Source of the DNA: an uncultured Sutterella sp.
GTDB lineage: Bacteria > Pseudomonadota > Gammaproteobacteria > Burkholderiales > Burkholderiaceae_F
Reading direction: 5' to 3'
Assembly (NCBI GenBank): GCA_900552915.1
Contig: USBS01000016.1
Span: forward strand, 1 to 21,375
DNA length: 21,375 nucleotides
The notes under the pieces were generated by a model. That model saw only the letters and a list, made by a program, of their open reading frames with translations, was not told the DNA's origin and did not search any database. The position numbers and the translations under genes are program-made. Positions 14,463 through 21,375 of this stretch are shown piece by piece. Positions within the stretch are counted from its first letter, which is position 1; each line of letters begins with the position of its first letter.

Positions 14463-15248
14463 ATGGCATTCCGCTCTCCCTCCTTTGAATCCGTCGAAGC
14501 AGTTCGCATCGGCAATGTCACTCTCGGACGCTCGCCCGTGAAAATCATTTCCAGCGTCTGCGCAGCCAATGCCGAGGAAATGCTTGAGCAAGCCAAGGCC
14601 ATCGAAGAAGCCGGCGCCGACATTATTGAGTGGCGAGCGGACTATTTCGACGACAACTCCGGCTGGGAAGACGCAGCTCGCACGATGAAGGCTGCCGTAT
14701 CCAAACCCGTGATCTACACCTTCCGCAGCCAAAGCGAAGGTGGCGCACGACAAACTCCGATGTCGGACGCCTCCTGGCGCAAGAGAGTCCTTGCGGCCAT
14801 TGAAACAAAACTCTTTGACGCCGTCGACATTGAGTTCGAGCGCGGCCGAGCCGATTTTCTCGTTGAAGCCGCACGCAAAACCGGCGTTGCATCGATCGTC
14901 AGCTGGCACAGCTTCACGCCGGGAGAATACGACGAAGAACTCGGCTACTTCGGCCGGATCAACAACATGCGCTATACGGGGGCCGACATTCTCAAAATCG
15001 TTGCGATGCCCGCCGGCGGCATCGATATCGCCCGCTTTGTCGAGGAGGTAGCCGTCGCCCGCGTCGAACTAGGCATTCGACAACCGTTGATTGCCATGTG
15101 TATGGGAAAAACCGGTGCTCTCACGCGCGTAGGCGCCTCCGCCTTCGGATCCTGTGCCACATTTGCCAGCACCACTAAGAGTTCTGCTCCCGGCCAGCTG
15201 GACGTGGCGACCACTCGCAAGCTGATCGAACTCTTTTCGGAAGCGTAA
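14463..15248 (+). CDS. aroD: 3-dehydroquinate dehydratase, type I (AroD)
   Basis: This enzyme of about 261 residues belongs to the type I (Schiff-base) class. E56, R58 and D60 in IIEWRADYF, YTFRS.SEGG at about 85-94, the catalytic pair H149 (SIVSWHSF) and K178 (DILKIVAMP), and MGKTG...SAFGSCATFA...SSAPGQLDV all align with E. coli AroD. It converts 3-dehydroquinate to 3-dehydroshikimate in the shikimate pathway. I chose ATG 14463 because GAGG at 14453-14456 lies six bases upstream; the in-frame ATG at 14451 has no such site. Many Burkholderiales use the unrelated type II enzyme (AroQ), so a type I enzyme next to a lar locus may be accessory or acquired (inference). Confidence 0.94.
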   Translation: MAFRSPSFESVEAVRIGNVTLGRSPVKIISSVCAANAEEMLEQAKAIEEAGADIIEWRADYFDDNSGWEDAARTMKAAVSKPVIYTFRSQSEGGARQTPMSDASWRKRVLAAIETKLFDAVDIEFERGRADFLVEAARKTGVASIVSWHSFTPGEYDEELGYFGRINNMRYTGADILKIVAMPAGGIDIARFVEEVAVARVELGIRQPLIAMCMGKTGALTRVGASAFGSCATFASTTKSSAPGQLDVATTRKLIELFSEA

Positions 15249-15316
15249 GCTTTCGTTCGCTGTTTGATCTGTGCGAAAAGCTCGGCATTACGCAGCATCG
15301 ATTTCGGCTCCGTTTT

Positions 15317-15358
15317 TATAATTTACGGATTGCCTCCGTTCGGCTTCCGAAAAGCCGA
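15317..15358 (+). promoter_or_regulatory. larA promoter -10 and two-hairpin leader
   Basis: A perfect TATAAT lies at 15317-15322 after a T-run, but the hexamers 16-18 bases upstream are poor, so activation or a weak promoter is likely. The start would fall near 15329. Around and after it come two small hairpins: ACGGA/TCCGT (15325-15329 with 15335-15339) and TCGGCTT/AAGCCGA (15340-15346 with 15352-15358). No U-tract follows. The 153-bp spacer 15249-15401 otherwise shows an imperfect AGCTTTCG...CGAAAAGCT repeat just after aroD and no clear terminator. Confidence 0.45.
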
Positions 15359-15401
15359 CGCTGGGCCGACATGCAAAATCACAAGACAAAAGAGAGAGAA
15401 C

Positions 15402-16673
15402 ATGAAGACCTACGACTTCGCCTACGGCCGCGGCCGCAAGCAGTTTTCCATCGACGAAAGCCTGGTCGTCAAGGAAGTCCGCACCGAAGAGTTCACCCCT
15501 ATGGCCGATGTCAAGCAGGGTGTGCTCGACGCAATCTACAACCCGATCGGTTGCGAGCCGATTGACAAAATCATCAAGCCCGGCGACACCGTAGCCTTCA
15601 TCTGCAACGACCCGACGCGCGTAGCCAACAGCTACGATTTCATGCCGGTGCTCGTCAATGAGTTCAACAAGCTCGGCGTCAAGGACGAAGACATGCACAT
15701 CGTGTTTTCGCTCGGCACCCACCGCGACATGACTCATGAAGAAATGGTCGAGGCCGTCGGTGAAGAAGTCTCCTCGCGCCTGAAGATGTACAACAGCACG
15801 GCCACCAAAGACGAAGACTTCGAATTTTTCGGCACGACCAGCCGCGGCACTCCGGTCTGGATCAACAAACACCTCTGCCACGTCGATCACGTGATTCTGA
15901 CGGGCACGATTGTTCACCATTACTTCTCGGGCTACGGCGGCGGCCGCAAAGCCATTTTGCCGGGCTGCGCCGCCATGGAAACCGTGCGTGTAAACCACAG
16001 CTTCATGCTCGATAAAAACGCCGGTCTCGGCCGCACCATCGGCAACCCCTGCTACGAAGATCAGATGGAAGGCGTGGCCCTTTTTGCCAAGGGACGTTCA
16101 CTCTTCCTATTCAATGCCATTCTGAACGCCAAGCACGAGTTCCTGCGTATGTTCGCAGGCGACTACATTGCCGCACACAAGGAGGCCTGCAAGTTTGTCG
16201 ACGAGGTCTACGGCTGCGTGATTCCAAAACTTGCCGATCTGGTTATCGCTTCCTGCGGCGGCTATCCCAAGGACATCAATGTCTATCAAATGCAAAAAAC
16301 GATGGACAACGCCATGTGCGCTGTGCGCGAGGGCGGTGTGGTGATTCTGCTTGCCGACTGCGAAGAAGGTTCGGGCTCCAAAGTGCTCGAAGAAACCTTC
16401 CGCCGCTTGAAGACCCCCGAAGCCATCAAGGCCGAACTCGAAGCCAACTTCCGCATCGGTGCCAACAAGGCTTTTGCCATTACGCGGCCGATTTCTCACG
16501 CCCGCTACATTCTGGTCACGCGTCTGGATCGGCAGCTCGCCAAGGACATGCTCTTTACCGGTGCCGTCGACACCGTTGAGGAAGCTCTTGAGATTGCCAA
16601 GCCGTATGTCGGCGACAAACCTTCGATCATTCTCATGCCCGAAGGCAGTCTTACGGTGCCGCGCGTCGAATAA
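15402..16673 (+). CDS. larA: LarA-family nickel-pincer 2-hydroxyacid racemase/epimerase
   Basis: This 423-residue protein is almost the same length as Lactobacillus plantarum LarA. The residues reported for cofactor and catalysis in LarA (D72, R75, H108, H174, K184, H200) have clear counterparts: D70 and R73 in CNDPTR, H107 in GTHR, H173 and K183 in HHYFSGYGGGRKAILPG, and H199 in VNHSF. K183 would carry the covalent Ni-SCS pincer nucleotide. I start at ATG 15402 behind AGAGAGAGAA; an open frame reaches 15264 but crosses the promoter region. LarA homologs act on lactate, malate, phenyllactate and other 2-hydroxyacids, so the substrate is unassigned. It heads a larA-larB-larC set; larE is not in the window. 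Confidence 0.9.
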   Translation: MKTYDFAYGRGRKQFSIDESLVVKEVRTEEFTPMADVKQGVLDAIYNPIGCEPIDKIIKPGDTVAFICNDPTRVANSYDFMPVLVNEFNKLGVKDEDMHIVFSLGTHRDMTHEEMVEAVGEEVSSRLKMYNSTATKDEDFEFFGTTSRGTPVWINKHLCHVDHVILTGTIVHHYFSGYGGGRKAILPGCAAMETVRVNHSFMLDKNAGLGRTIGNPCYEDQMEGVALFAKGRSLFLFNAILNAKHEFLRMFAGDYIAAHKEACKFVDEVYGCVIPKLADLVIASCGGYPKDINVYQMQKTMDNAMCAVREGGVVILLADCEEGSGSKVLEETFRRLKTPEAIKAELEANFRIGANKAFAITRPISHARYILVTRLDRQLAKDMLFTGAVDTVEEALEIAKPYVGDKPSIILMPEGSLTVPRVE

Positions 16674-16711
16674 CGCGGTTTCCCAGGTTCTTGCCTGATC
16701 GTAGGCTCTTG

Positions 16712-16745
16712 GCCCGTGCAGGATTTTTCTTCAATCCGCACGGGC
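16712..16745 (+). repeat. Stable hairpin between larA and larB
   Basis: GCCCGTGC (16712-16719) pairs with GCACGGGC (16738-16745), extended inward by GGAT (16721-16724) with ATCC (16734-16737) across one bulged A, with a nine-base loop. No T-run follows, so this is not a standard terminator. It lies in the 108-bp gap between larA and larB and may protect the larA message or set the expression ratio. Confidence 0.65.
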
Positions 16746-16781
16746 TAATCTTTCGAAATCAGAAATCATTCGAGCGCCACC

Positions 16782-17465
16782 ATGACCGAAAAAAGCACGC
16801 CCTGCATCCGTTTCGATACCGACAGACCCAAGCGCATCGGCCTGCCTGAGGCTGTGTTCTGCGAAGGCAAACCGCGCCGCGCACTGCATTCGCTTCTTGC
16901 GCGATTCGCGGCAGATCCGGCATCTCCGATTCTTTTCACGCGTCTTTCCTCCGATGTTTTCCATTCCTTCGAGGAAGAAATCACCCGCATCTACGACTAC
17001 GATCCTCTGAGCCGAACAGCCTGGAACGCAAAAATGCCGCAGCGAGCCGAAGGGCGTGTCGCCGTGGTTTCTGCCGGAACAGCCGACGGTTCGGTAGCTC
17101 GCGAAGTTTCCCGGACGCTCACCTACCTCGGATGGACGTGCGAGCGCTTCGAAGACTGCGGCGTAGCCGGCTTATGGCGCATTCAAAGCGTCATTGACGA
17201 AATCAACAAGGCCGATGTCGTTGTTGTGGCTGCCGGGCTCGATGCTGCATTGGCAAGCGTACTCGGCGGACTCACGAACCGCCCTCTCATTGCGGTTCCG
17301 ACCTCAGTCGGCTACGGCGTTGCCGAAGGCGGTCATGCGGCGTTAAGCAGCATGCTTTCTTCATGCGCCCCCGGCGTCGCCGTCATGAACATCGACAACG
17401 GCTACGGCGCCGCTTGCGCCGCCGCCCGTATTCTCAACGCCATTTATCCGAACGCACAATCATGA
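16782..17465 (+). CDS. larB: Nickel-pincer cofactor biosynthesis protein LarB
   Basis: This 227-residue protein has an N-terminal DTDRPKRIGLPEAVFCEGK block (13-30) and a PurE-like C-terminal domain with VSAGTADGSVAREV (96-109) and VVAAGLDAALASVLGGL (148-164). It ends in SSCAPGVAVMNIDNGYGA, where C195 corresponds to the family's catalytic cysteine. In Lactobacillus plantarum, LarB carboxylates the pyridinium ring of nicotinic acid adenine dinucleotide and hydrolyses it, the first step to the Ni-pincer cofactor. There is no clear Shine-Dalgarno sequence. The TGA stop overlaps the larC ATG (ATGA at 17462-17465), so larB and larC are coupled. Confidence 0.9.
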   Translation: MTEKSTPCIRFDTDRPKRIGLPEAVFCEGKPRRALHSLLARFAADPASPILFTRLSSDVFHSFEEEITRIYDYDPLSRTAWNAKMPQRAEGRVAVVSAGTADGSVAREVSRTLTYLGWTCERFEDCGVAGLWRIQSVIDEINKADVVVVAAGLDAALASVLGGLTNRPLIAVPTSVGYGVAEGGHAALSSMLSSCAPGVAVMNIDNGYGAACAAARILNAIYPNAQS

Positions 17466-18220
17466 CGACTCAAACCGCTTTCAGCCGCCCAATTCTGACC
17501 GTACGCGTACACGCCGGGCTCAACGCCGCCAGCCTGTTGGCCGGTCTTTTTACCGTAAGCGGCATGAGCCGCTTTTCGAGCGCCGACGAGTTCCTGCACA
17601 GTCGCTTCCCTGAAACAGAAGCGTTGCTTGCCGTCAAGCCCGTTTCCGTAAATGGCATCGGCGGCGTTTCCGCCTTCTTTGAGACACCCCTCGAGGGTCA
17701 CGTGCACCGCTCTCCCTCGGACATTCTGGCTTACTATGAACACAAATCCGTGCTTTCTCCCGCAGCTCGGGATTTAGCCGGCCGCATCTGGACAAACGTT
17801 GCTGCCGCCGAAGCGCGTGTGCACAACGCGAGTCCCGAGCATGTTCATTTCCATGAAGTCGGACGAATGACGAACATTCTTGCGGTCGGTCTCATCGCCG
17901 AACTCTTTGCCGCAATGCAGCCTGCAAAATTCGTCTCCTCACCACTTCCTTTGTCCGACGGCACCGTGCACTGTGCACACGGCGAAGTGCCAAACCCGGC
18001 TCCGGCTACGCTCGCTCAGCTCGAAGGCGTCGCCGTGTGTCCGTACAACGGTACGGGCGAAACCGTAACACCCACAGGGCTTGCCGTTCTGAAGGGACTC
18101 GGCGCCGAATTCGGTGCCTGGCCCGAAATGCTTGTGCGTCGCCAGATCATGGCATTCGCAGCGAACAAAACATTTGCCGGCGCAAACGGACTGGTACTTG
18201 CCCTGGGCAACGCACTCTGA
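17462..18220 (+). CDS. larC: LarC-like protein, N-terminal (LarC1) domain only, divergent
   Basis: This 252-residue protein is clearly LarC-like: VHFHEVG, SSPLPLSDGTVHCAHGEVP, NPAPATLAQLEG and TVTPTGLAVLKGLGAEFG follow in family order. Three things are odd. Full LarC is about 400 residues and ends in a LarC2 domain that binds CTP; here the frame stops after the first domain. Only about 85 bp remain before the next gene, so no frameshift can supply it. The usual N-terminal D-x-FSGISGDM is replaced by RVHAGLNAASLL. The aspartates of the usual VHFHEVGAVDSIVD block are gone (VHFHEVGRMTNILA). LarC inserts nickel using CTP. This version may be a subunit working with a separate LarC2 protein, a regulator, or a decaying gene. 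Confidence 0.82.
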   Translation: MTTQTAFSRPILTVRVHAGLNAASLLAGLFTVSGMSRFSSADEFLHSRFPETEALLAVKPVSVNGIGGVSAFFETPLEGHVHRSPSDILAYYEHKSVLSPAARDLAGRIWTNVAAAEARVHNASPEHVHFHEVGRMTNILAVGLIAELFAAMQPAKFVSSPLPLSDGTVHCAHGEVPNPAPATLAQLEGVAVCPYNGTGETVTPTGLAVLKGLGAEFGAWPEMLVRRQIMAFAANKTFAGANGLVLALGNAL

Positions 18221-18238
18221 AACCCGCTCACTCGAGAC

Positions 18239-18279
18239 AAAAACGGCGCATTGACTGTCGAGGTCTTTGCGCCGTTTTT
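18239..18279. terminator. Bidirectional terminator between larC and the phosphomannomutase gene
   Basis: AAAAACGGCGCA (18239-18250) pairs with TGCGCCGTTTTT (18268-18279) around a 17-base loop. Five Ts on each strand flank the GC part, so it can end both the lar transcript and the convergent minus-strand gene. Confidence 0.88.
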
Positions 18280-18305
18280 CACGATGTCGGAGAGCGAATT
18301 TCAGG

Positions 18306-19691
18306 TCAGAACGGAAGCTTCACCGACGGGTCCACCGAGAGGATGAATTCTGCAAAACGCTTCTTGATGCGCTCAAGCGCCTCGGGCGTATCGCCCTCCA
18401 CGCGTATCACCGCCACAGGAGTGGTATTGGAGGATCGGGCAAGCGCAAAGCCGTCTTTGAATTCGACACGCAGGCCGTCGATCAGAATCACATCCTCGGC
18501 ATCGTCGAATTTCGCCGCCTGACGGAGTTTCTCGATAAAAGCCTTGTTTTCGCCTTCCCGAGCAAACTCGATGTGCAGCTCGGGTGTGTTTACTGCTGTG
18601 GGTAACGCATCAAGTACGGCGGAGGGATTGTCGCTGCGGCTCGCGATTTCAAGCAATCGAGCGGCAGCATATAAACCGTCGTCGAATCCCGGCCATCGAC
18701 CGTCGTTGAAGAACAGATGGCCGCTCATTTCACCCGCAAACGGAGCCCCCGTTTGACGCAGTCGGGCCTTCACCAAAGAGTGTCCCGTTGCAGAGATCGT
18801 CGGCACGCCGCCGCGCTCGCGAATCCAGGGAACCAAAGCGCGCGTGCACTTGACGTCGTAGATGATTTGAGCACCCGGTTGGTGCTTGAGAATGTCCTCA
18901 GCAAACAGCATCATCTGGCGGTCGGGATAAATGATATTGCCCGCACGGGTCACCACGCCCAGACGATCTGCGTCACCGTCGAAAGCCAGCCCCAGTTCGG
19001 CGTCTCCGGCCTGCACGGCGCGAATCAAATCCTGGAGATTCGCCGGTTTGCTCGGATCGGGATGGTGGTGCGGGAAGCTGCCGTCGATCTCAAAGTAGAG
19101 CGGCTCAATCTGCACGCCCAAGCCGGAAAAAAGCCGCTTCGCAAGAGGACCTGCGACGCCGTTGCCGCAGTCCACGGCCACCTTCATCGGACGAGCAAGT
19201 TTTACGCTGCCGCAGATTTTCTCGAGATATGCGGGCGTCACGTCCACCGTCTCAATCTTTCCTGCCGTTTCGGCCTTGATCACGTCGCCTTTTTCAATCG
19301 CGTCGGCAATCGAAGCGATTTCAGGTCCGAAAAGCGTCAGACCGCCGAGCATCATCTTGAGGCCGTTGTATTCCGACGGATTGTGCGAACCGGTCACTGC
19401 AACGCCCGAACCGCATCCGAAGTAGTGCGTTGCAAAATAAAGAACCGGCGTGGGCTGCATGCCGATGTCTTTTACGTTGACACCGGTCGAAACAATGCCC
19501 TCGATAAGCGCAGCGGCCAAAGACGGGCCGGACAGGCGGCCGTCGCGCCCCACGCACAGCGTATCGATGCCTTTGAGAACGGCCCGAGTGCCGAGCACTT
19601 CACCCACGGCGCGAACGACATCTTCGGTCAACGATTTGCCGACGATGCCTCGAATGTCGTATGCCTTGAAAATGGAACGGTCAAGCTGCAT
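18306..19691 (-). CDS. Phosphomannomutase/phosphoglucomutase (AlgC/ManB type)
   Basis: This 461-residue alpha-D-phosphohexomutase is close to the 463 residues of Pseudomonas AlgC. The catalytic serine is S102 in TGSHNP, the Mg-binding loop is DGDADR at 238-243, the sugar-specificity loop is GEMSGH at 320-325, and the phosphate-binding loop is RSSNTTP at 419-425, as in AlgC. FKAYDIRGIVG near the N-terminus is also typical. It interconverts mannose-6-P/mannose-1-P and glucose-6-P/glucose-1-P, feeding LPS core, exopolysaccharide or storage sugar synthesis. It is probably monocistronic and ends at a bidirectional terminator. The start codon has only a weak AGAGA upstream, and a GC-rich hairpin (19721-19736) lies in its leader. 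The exact substrate preference is not readable from sequence. Confidence 0.94.
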   Translation of the reverse strand: MQLDRSIFKAYDIRGIVGKSLTEDVVRAVGEVLGTRAVLKGIDTLCVGRDGRLSGPSLAAALIEGIVSTGVNVKDIGMQPTPVLYFATHYFGCGSGVAVTGSHNPSEYNGLKMMLGGLTLFGPEIASIADAIEKGDVIKAETAGKIETVDVTPAYLEKICGSVKLARPMKVAVDCGNGVAGPLAKRLFSGLGVQIEPLYFEIDGSFPHHHPDPSKPANLQDLIRAVQAGDAELGLAFDGDADRLGVVTRAGNIIYPDRQMMLFAEDILKHQPGAQIIYDVKCTRALVPWIRERGGVPTISATGHSLVKARLRQTGAPFAGEMSGHLFFNDGRWPGFDDGLYAAARLLEIASRSDNPSAVLDALPTAVNTPELHIEFAREGENKAFIEKLRQAAKFDDAEDVILIDGLRVEFKDGFALARSSNTTPVAVIRVEGDTPEALERIKKRFAEFILSVDPSVKLPF

Positions 19692-19979
19692 GGAAAAATC
19701 TCTGCAAAAAATTTCGGTTGGCGGCCTAACGGCCGCATGAGATTTTCGAATTTTAGGCAGTTTGTCTTAGTCATGCCGTTAGAACATGTTTCCATGCTTT
19801 GCCGTGTGTTCCGAAAACCAAACTGCGTACGATGTCAGCCAAAAATCCGCGACGGCGAATTCGCGCAAAGAGTTCTGGCAGGCATTAATATTGCCTCATT
19901 GTTCAAGTAGGCCGCGTTTTTTATTTGCGGCGCGGTCCGGTTCGGACCGAAGTAAAGAAACTGCAAAACCGGAGCATTT
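19692..19979. promoter_or_regulatory. Divergent intergenic region pgm / aspS
   Basis: This 288-bp spacer contains no credible gene. It holds a perfect GCGGCC-TAAC-GGCCGC hairpin (19721-19736) in the leader of the minus-strand mutase gene. An inverted pair CTAACGGC (19726-19733) and GCCGTTAG (19775-19782) overlaps it. A near-palindrome, AGGCATTAATATTGCCT (19880-19896), contains a possible -10 (TAATAT) for aspS without a good -35. In the aspS leader are GCCGC/GCGGC (19911-19931) and CGGTCC/GGACCG (19933-19938 with 19944-19949). Promoters could not be fixed on either strand. Confidence 0.4.
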
Positions 19980-21375
19980 ATGCGTACCACATACTGTGGC
20001 TTGGTCGATGAGAAGTTGATCGGCCAGACTGTCACCCTCTACGGGTGGGCTCACCGTCGCCGCGACCACGGCGGCGTGATTTTCATTGACTTGCGCGACC
20101 GCGAAGGTCTCGTGCAGGTGGTTTGCGATCCGGACCGTCCCGATGTTTTCGCCACGGCCGACAAGGTCCGCAACGAATTCTGCCTTGCCGTGGTCGGCAC
20201 CGTGCGCGCCCGTCCGGAAGGAACCAAGAACGATCATTTGATTTCGGGCGGCGTTGAGGTTCTCTGCCAGAAGCTTGAAATTCTCAACCCGTCGCTGCCG
20301 CCGCCGTTCCAGCTCGACGACGACACGGTGAGCGAGTCGGCTCGTCTCACCTATCGCGTGCTTGACCTGCGCCGCCAGCAGATGCAGCGCAATCTGAAGC
20401 TGCGCTTTAAGGTCACGCAAGCTTTCCGCCACTTCCTTGACGATCACGGATTCATTGACGTCGAAACGCCGTTCCTTACGAAGTCCACGCCCGAAGGCGC
20501 CCGCGACTACCTGGTGCCTTCGCGCACGATGGACGGCCACTTCTTCGCTCTGCCGCAGTCTCCGCAGCTCTTCAAGCAGCTTCTGATGGTTGCCGGCTTC
20601 GACCGCTACTATCAGATCGTCAAGTGCTTCCGCGATGAAGACCTTCGTGCCGACCGTCAGCCCGAATTTACCCAGGTCGATATCGAAACGTCCTTCCTGA
20701 ATGAAGAAGAGATCCGCGAGATCATGGAGAATCTGATCCGCCGCGTCTTCAAGCAGGTTCTCGACGTAGACCTCGCCAAGGAAGGCGAACGCTTCCTCGT
20801 GATGCCCTACAAGCAGGCCATGGCCGATTACGGTTCCGACAAGCCCGACCTTCGCGTCAAGCTCAAGCTCGTTGAAGTAACCGACATCGTCGCCAATTCC
20901 GAATTCAAGGTGTTCACCTCCGTGAAGTCGATTCACAACGGCAAGGTCGTTGCGCTGCGCGTTCCCGGCGCCGCTGCCATGCCGCGCTCCGAAATCGACG
21001 GCTACACCGAATACGTCAAGATTTACGGCGCCAAGGGATTGGCCTACATCAAGATCAACGATGTCTCTGCCGGCCGTGAAGGCATGCAGGGTCCGGTGGT
21101 GAAGAATCTTTCCGACGAAATCGTTGCCAAGCTCGTTGAAGTCACTGGTGCGCAGTCGGGCGACGTAATCTTCTTCGGCGCCGACAAGGCCAAGATCGTC
21201 TATGACAGCCTCGGCGCCCTGCGTCTGAAGATCGGCCACAGCGAATTTGGCAAGAAGAACGGCCTCTTCAAAGAGGGCTGGCGTCCTCTGTGGGTCGTCG
21301 ACTTCCCGATGTTCGAGTACTCCGAAGAAGACGACCGTTGGGTTGCCTGCCATCACCCGTTTACTTCCCCGAAGG
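19980..21375 (+). CDS. aspS: Aspartate--tRNA ligase AspS, 3'-truncated by the window edge
   Basis: The frame is open from ATG 19980 to the window end, giving 465 of about 590-600 residues. GGAG at 19971-19974 is a good ribosome binding site. The N-terminal OB-fold anticodon domain (about 1-105) holds YGWAHRRRDHGGVIFIDLRD. The class II core has TPEGARDYLVPSR, LPQSPQLFKQLLM, motif 2 FRDEDLRADRQPEFTQ, and the bacterial GAD insert region near 290-420. H30 in RRDHG and G81 in RPEG match the residues reported for the non-discriminating Pseudomonas enzyme, instead of L and K of E. coli. It may therefore also charge tRNA-Asn with Asp, needing GatCAB. A long open frame on the opposite strand (19896-21356) is a shadow of this gene. 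Confidence 0.96.
   Translation, partial: MRTTYCGLVDEKLIGQTVTLYGWAHRRRDHGGVIFIDLRDREGLVQVVCDPDRPDVFATADKVRNEFCLAVVGTVRARPEGTKNDHLISGGVEVLCQKLEILNPSLPPPFQLDDDTVSESARLTYRVLDLRRQQMQRNLKLRFKVTQAFRHFLDDHGFIDVETPFLTKSTPEGARDYLVPSRTMDGHFFALPQSPQLFKQLLMVAGFDRYYQIVKCFRDEDLRADRQPEFTQVDIETSFLNEEEIREIMENLIRRVFKQVLDVDLAKEGERFLVMPYKQAMADYGSDKPDLRVKLKLVEVTDIVANSEFKVFTSVKSIHNGKVVALRVPGAAAMPRSEIDGYTEYVKIYGAKGLAYIKINDVSAGREGMQGPVVKNLSDEIVAKLVEVTGAQSGDVIFFGADKAKIVYDSLGALRLKIGHSEFGKKNGLFKEGWRPLWVVDFPMFEYSEEDDRWVACHHPFTSPK

Noticed and set aside
18717..19910. Open frame of 397 codons on the plus strand
   Set aside because: It is antisense to the phosphomannomutase gene, whose motifs are complete on the other strand. 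The translation is His/Arg-rich and shows no family motif.
19896..21356. Open frame of 486 codons on the minus strand
   Set aside because: It is a shadow of aspS, which has all class II synthetase motifs on the plus strand; the antisense translation looks like codon-bias noise.
1..21375. CRISPR arrays, insertion sequences, tRNA or rRNA genes
   Set aside because: No regularly spaced repeats, transposase motifs, terminal inverted repeats, tRNA cloverleaf or rRNA sequence was seen on reading both strands.

Overview
The window is a compact stretch of chromosome from a Gram-negative betaproteobacterium. The best fit is Burkholderiales, and probably a Sutterellaceae-like gut organism. The reasons are the kdsD-kdsC-lptC-lptA-lptB-rpoN-ptsN-rapZ order with mutY and mutM beside it, the AlgC-type phosphomannomutase, a TrpS with a long C-terminal extension, and an AspRS of the Pseudomonas/beta 'non-discriminating' type. 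The family-level placement is inference from gene content only. No insertion sequence, tRNA, rRNA, CRISPR array or prophage is visible.

Layout. (1) 2-6317, plus strand: the lipopolysaccharide Kdo and transport cluster (kdsD, kdsC, lptC, lptA, lptB), then rpoN, ptsN (EIIA-Ntr) and rapZ. Two genes usual in this cluster in related bacteria, hpf and hprK, are absent. (2) 6305-8154, minus strand: mutM and mutY, the 8-oxoguanine repair pair, with an ATGA overlap; mutY runs tail-to-tail into rapZ with a 13-bp overlap. (3) 8296-9180: a formate/nitrite-family channel. (4) 9213-10644: metK with a promoter-like -10, a SAM-II-type riboswitch that I could fold completely, a plausible Shine-Dalgarno-sequestering expression platform, and a double-hairpin 3' end. 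(5) 10770-12219: trpS, followed by a structured 3' RNA segment and a strong terminator. (6) 12227-12550, minus: a small molybdate-binding Mop protein with a promoter that overlaps a ModE-like operator. (7) 12596-14326, minus: a CstA-family transporter. (8) 14463-18279: aroD, then a nickel-pincer racemase locus larA-larB-larC, in which larC is an N-terminal-domain-only, sequence-degenerate version. (9) 18306-19691, minus: phosphomannomutase/phosphoglucomutase. (10) 19980 to the end: the 5' part of aspS.

How it fits together. The envelope cluster makes Kdo and exports LPS. RpoN, PtsN and RapZ form a nitrogen/cell-wall regulatory set without sugar-PTS genes or HPr kinase in view. The formate channel, molybdate-binding protein, CstA-type carrier and LarA-type 2-hydroxyacid racemase suggest an anaerobic or microaerobic life on organic acids and peptides (inference). 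The most interesting material is regulatory and non-coding: the metK SAM-II riboswitch with a distal expression platform, the trpS 3' structured RNA, the ModE-like operator of mop, and the odd LarC.
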